Shown: in pieces, positions 61,639 to 64,000 of the stretch
How positions within the stretch are numbered: position 1 is the first letter of the stretch
How the letters are laid out: each line of letters starts with the position of its first letter
Source: Hymenobacter norwichensis DSM 15439
Lineage (GTDB): Bacteria; Bacteroidota; Bacteroidia; Cytophagales; Hymenobacteraceae
Length of the DNA stretch: 64,000 nt
Reading direction: 5' to 3'
Assembly: GCF_000420705.1 (NCBI RefSeq)
Contig: NZ_ATVL01000008.1
Location: 451,708-515,707, forward strand
Position numbers and translations under genes: made by a program
Notes under the pieces: model-generated
The model's database searches: none
What the model was told of the DNA's origin: nothing
What the model saw: only the letters and a program-made list of their open reading frames with translations

Positions 61639-62289
61639 ATGTCTGACCCAACCAACTGGTATAGCCGCTGGGGCAAGCGCGTGCTGGATGTAGGACTGGC
61701 GACGCCTTTGTTTGTGCTTACGCTGCCGCTGCTACTACTCACGGCGGGCGCACTTGCTGTCCAGAACCGAGGACCGTGGCTGTTCAGGCAGCTGCGGCCG
61801 GGTTTGCACGGCCGGCTGTTCACGCTCTATAAGCTGCAAACCATGACCACCACTCACCACGCTAATGGGCAGTTGCTTCCGGATGCGCAACGCCTGCCTC
61901 GTTTGGGCCGTTGGGTGCGCGCCGCTTCGCTCGATGAGCTGCCACAGTTGTGGAACATACTACGCGGCGACCTAAGCTTGGTGGGGCCTCGGCCGCTGCT
62001 ACCCCAGTATTTGCCATTGTACTCGACTGCGCAGGCCCGTCGCCATCTGGTGCTGCCAGGGCTTACCGGCTGGGCGCAGGTGAACGGCCGCAATGCCATC
62101 AGTTGGGAGCAAAAATTCCTGTTCGATACGTGGTACGTTGATAACCGCAGCTTCGCTCTCGACCTGCGGATTCTGCTGCGCACGGTATTGCGCGTGCTTG
62201 GCGCCCGGGGAATCACCGCGCCCGGCCAAGCCACCACCACGCCGTTTCGCGGCTCAGCTTCTTCCTCCCCCCACTCTTCCTCCCTATGA
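61639..62289 (+). CDS. Sugar transferase (polyprenyl-phosphate phosphoglycosyl transferase, PglC-like)
   Basis: Monotopic membrane enzyme of 216 residues that transfers a sugar phosphate from a UDP-sugar to polyprenyl phosphate, starting a glycan. A re-entrant N-terminal helix (LDVGLATPLFVLTLPLLLL) is followed by the catalytic core RQLRPGLHGRLFTLYKLQTM, the Asp-Glu dyad in SLDELPQLWN, and GDLSLVGPRPLLPQYLPLY. It is the short form with no N-terminal multi-spanning domain, like PglC. The C-terminal 25 residues are a Ser/Thr-rich low-complexity tail. It overlaps the next gene by ATGA. Confidence 0.92.
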   Translation: MSDPTNWYSRWGKRVLDVGLATPLFVLTLPLLLLTAGALAVQNRGPWLFRQLRPGLHGRLFTLYKLQTMTTTHHANGQLLPDAQRLPRLGRWVRAASLDELPQLWNILRGDLSLVGPRPLLPQYLPLYSTAQARRHLVLPGLTGWAQVNGRNAISWEQKFLFDTWYVDNRSFALDLRILLRTVLRVLGARGITAPGQATTTPFRGSASSSPHSSSL

Positions 62290-62981
62290 CGACGCCGTTT
62301 CCCCTCAATCAGCCAACTCCCGACACGTCGTCGGTCCGGCCGCTGGCCATCTTCGGGGCGGGCGGCCTGGGCCGGGAAGTATTGGTGCTGGTTCACCAGA
62401 TCAACGAGCAGCGCCCTACCTGGCACCTCACCGGCTTCTACGACGACGTTCGGCCGGCTGCTGATACGCTGCATGGGCTCCCCTACCTTGGTACCGCCGC
62501 CGACCTCAACGCCACACCAAGTCCGCTACACGTGGCCGTAGCGGTAGGCAACAGCCAGAGCCGGGCCGCAGTGGTACGCCAGCTCACTGCGCCAACGTTG
62601 TCGTTTGCCACTCTCATACATCCCAGTGTGGCCTGCGCGCCGTATCAGCAACTGCAAATCGGGGCAGGTTGTGTTATCGGTCAGGGCTGCATCCTGACCA
62701 CCGATATTGTGCTGGGCCAGCACGTACTGCTTAATCTGGGCTGCACCGTTGGGCATGATGCCGTGCTGGAAGATTTCTGCTCCCTGATGCCGCACGCTAA
62801 CATTGGCGGCGCAGCGCACCTGGCAACTGGCGTGTATCTGGGCACCAATGCCACCGTTATCAACCAGGTGCGGGTGGGCGCGCATACTATTGTGGGCGCT
62901 GGGGCCGTAGCCGTCCGCGACCTGCCAGCCCATTGTACTGCAGTGGGCGTACCGGCACAAGTAATCAAATCCAGACAGTAG
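62286..62981 (+). CDS. Left-handed beta-helix acetyltransferase (PglD/NeuD-like)
   Basis: Sugar O- or N-acetyltransferase of 231 residues. The N-terminal nucleotide-sugar-binding region starts LAIFGAGGLGREVL, and hexapeptide repeats follow (IGAGCVIGQGCILTTDIVLGQ, NLGCTVGHDAVLEDF, ATVINQVRVGAHTIVGAGAV) with the catalytic His in GHD. The start overlaps the sugar-transferase stop as ATGA, so the two are coupled. With a PglC-like and a PglE-like neighbour, it probably N-acetylates an amino sugar to make a diacetamido (bacillosamine-type) UDP-sugar. Confidence 0.88.
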   Translation: MTTPFPLNQPTPDTSSVRPLAIFGAGGLGREVLVLVHQINEQRPTWHLTGFYDDVRPAADTLHGLPYLGTAADLNATPSPLHVAVAVGNSQSRAAVVRQLTAPTLSFATLIHPSVACAPYQQLQIGAGCVIGQGCILTTDIVLGQHVLLNLGCTVGHDAVLEDFCSLMPHANIGGAAHLATGVYLGTNATVINQVRVGAHTIVGAGAVAVRDLPAHCTAVGVPAQVIKSRQ

Positions 62982-63108
62982 CAAGCGTAATACCAAGTGC
63001 GTTTATAATGCCGGTATCTTGTTGAAAGTCACGCCTCTGTACTTAACGCTTAATTAGCTCTACTCGACAGCTATGCAGGTTTTCGGCGGTTGCTAAAGTG
63101 CGTGTCGC

Positions 63109-63116
63109 CACCTTTG
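63109..63116 (+). promoter_or_regulatory. Candidate -7 element CACCTTTG for the aminotransferase gene
   Basis: One mismatch (T to C) from TAnnTTTG, 61 bases before the ATG at 63178. No TTTG at -33 spacing was found. It suggests the aminotransferase can be transcribed apart from the two genes upstream. Confidence 0.3.
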
Positions 63117-63177
63117 CGGCAAATCTTCCTTTCTGTTACCCTTAGGCACAAGCTGCGGCTGCGGCCCTGTTCAGTTC

Positions 63178-64000
63178 ATGCGTAGTCAGGATTACGACCG
63201 TCTCTACTTGTCGCCGCCCCACCTCGGCCGCCACGAAATCAACTACCTGCATAAGGCGCTAGAAGATAATTGGGTGGCCCCAACCGGTCCTAATTTGGAT
63301 GGGTTCGAGCGGGACATCTGCGAGTTTACCGGTGCCAAGCATTGCGTAGCCCTTACCTCAGGCACAGCCGCTATTCACCTCGGGCTCATCGTGTTGGGCG
63401 TGGGGCCGGGGGATGAGGTGCTATGTCCGTCGTTCACGTTTGTGGCTACCGCCAACCCCATCACCTACCTCGGGGCCACGCCGGTGTTTATCGATAGTGA
63501 GCCCGCCACCTGGAACCTCTGCCCCGATCTGCTGCGTGAAGCCATCGAAGACCGAATCAGACACGGGCACCGGCCCAAGGCACTTATTCTGGTGCATCTG
63601 TACGGGATGCCGGCCAAGCTGCGCGAGTTGTTGGACGTGGCCGCGGCCTACGATATTCCGGTGCTCGAAGACGCCGCCGAAGCGTTGGGCGCGCATTACC
63701 AAGGCCAGCCGCTGGGCACGTTTGGAGCCGTGGGTGTCTTTTCTTTCAACGGAAACAAAATCCTGACTACTAGCGGTGGTGGTGCCTTAGTAACCAACAG
63801 TACCGAATACGCTCAGCAGGTCCGGTTCCTAGCTACCCAGGCCAAAGACCCCGCACCTTACTACCAGCATTCCGTTACGGGCTACAATTACCGCCTTAGC
63901 AATCTGCTGGCTGGTATCGGGCGGGGCCAGATGGAACTGCTAGCCGACCGGGTGAAGCGGCGGCGCGAGATTCACAGCTGGTACCGGGCACATCTGGCTA
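63178..64000 (+). CDS. DegT/DnrJ/EryC1/StrS aminotransferase (PglE-like), 3' end beyond window
   Basis: PLP-dependent nucleotide-sugar aminotransferase; 274 residues are visible from the ATG at 63178 (MRSQDYDRLYLSPPHLGRHE). The cofactor region is present: ALTSGTAAIHLGL, DEVLCPSFTFVATANPITY, the PLP-pairing Asp in LEDAAEALGA, and the internal-aldimine Lys in FSFNGNKILTTSGGG. NYRLSNLLAGIGRGQ is also typical. It would aminate a UDP-4-keto-sugar from a dehydratase not seen here. It starts 196 bases after the acetyltransferase gene. Confidence 0.92.
   Translation, partial: MRSQDYDRLYLSPPHLGRHEINYLHKALEDNWVAPTGPNLDGFERDICEFTGAKHCVALTSGTAAIHLGLIVLGVGPGDEVLCPSFTFVATANPITYLGATPVFIDSEPATWNLCPDLLREAIEDRIRHGHRPKALILVHLYGMPAKLRELLDVAAAYDIPVLEDAAEALGAHYQGQPLGTFGAVGVFSFNGNKILTTSGGGALVTNSTEYAQQVRFLATQAKDPAPYYQHSVTGYNYRLSNLLAGIGRGQMELLADRVKRRREIHSWYRAHLA

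Noticed and set aside
1..64000. CRISPR arrays, tRNA or rRNA genes, prophage and insertion sequences
   Set aside because: I saw no spaced direct repeats, no cloverleaf or rRNA-like segments, and no transposase or phage proteins; the repeats present are inverted and non-coding.

Overview
This 64 kb window reads as chromosomal DNA of a GC-rich Bacteroidota, most likely Hymenobacter or a close relative in the Hymenobacteraceae. That assignment is inference from several marks. Three secreted proteins end in type IX secretion (T9SS) sorting domains. There is a SusC/SusD pair, an IPExxxVDY-type protein, a Bacteroidota-style Lgt, and promoters with the TAnnTTTG -7 element, in the rpsT case with TTTG 19 bases upstream. 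I saw no rRNA, tRNA, CRISPR array, prophage or intact insertion sequence.

Layout. 0-9 kb: a catalase cut by the window edge, a divergent MFS exporter, and three tandem DUF3857/transglutaminase-like secreted proteins, two of which have lost the catalytic Cys and His. 9-18 kb: two large T9SS cargo proteins (one a metzincin protease), then a helix-hairpin-helix protein coupled to an outer-membrane barrel. 18-24 kb: an orphan HsdR_N/DUF4357 nuclease, a DPP7-type S46 peptidase, yidD, a lipoprotein beta-propeller and lgt. 24-34 kb: an ECF sigma factor with a small membrane partner, then housekeeping genes (nadE, rnc-fabF-acpP, an IPExxxVDY-like gene, pyk), a T9SS protein and rpsT. 34-41 kb: a DUF4142 lipoprotein, a YheT hydrolase, TerC with DUF2490, a CitMHS transporter and a two-component system. 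41-53 kb: an M16 peptidase, a SusD/SusC pair and an S9D-like peptidase, plausibly a peptide-acquisition neighbourhood. 53-54 kb: a decaying patch with a duplicated yheT 3' end and a gene split by one in-frame TGA. 54-64 kb: rsmG, a conserved ECF sigma factor, a glycosyltransferase, tgt, an unknown membrane protein, an LptF/LptG permease, an EamA transporter, ispE, and the start of a glycan locus resembling pglC-pglD-pglE that runs off the end.

The most unusual structural feature is a recurring set of long imperfect inverted repeats with 41-55 base spacers just upstream of start codons (pyk, tgt, the EamA gene, the sugar transferase and, more loosely, fabF), plus a separate palindromic element upstream of rsmG. 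The arms differ in sequence but the architecture repeats. Other points of interest are the pseudoenzyme transglutaminase pair, the duplicated yheT segment that differs only at synonymous sites, the Tgt lacking its three zinc cysteines, and a perfect 27-bp terminator hairpin.
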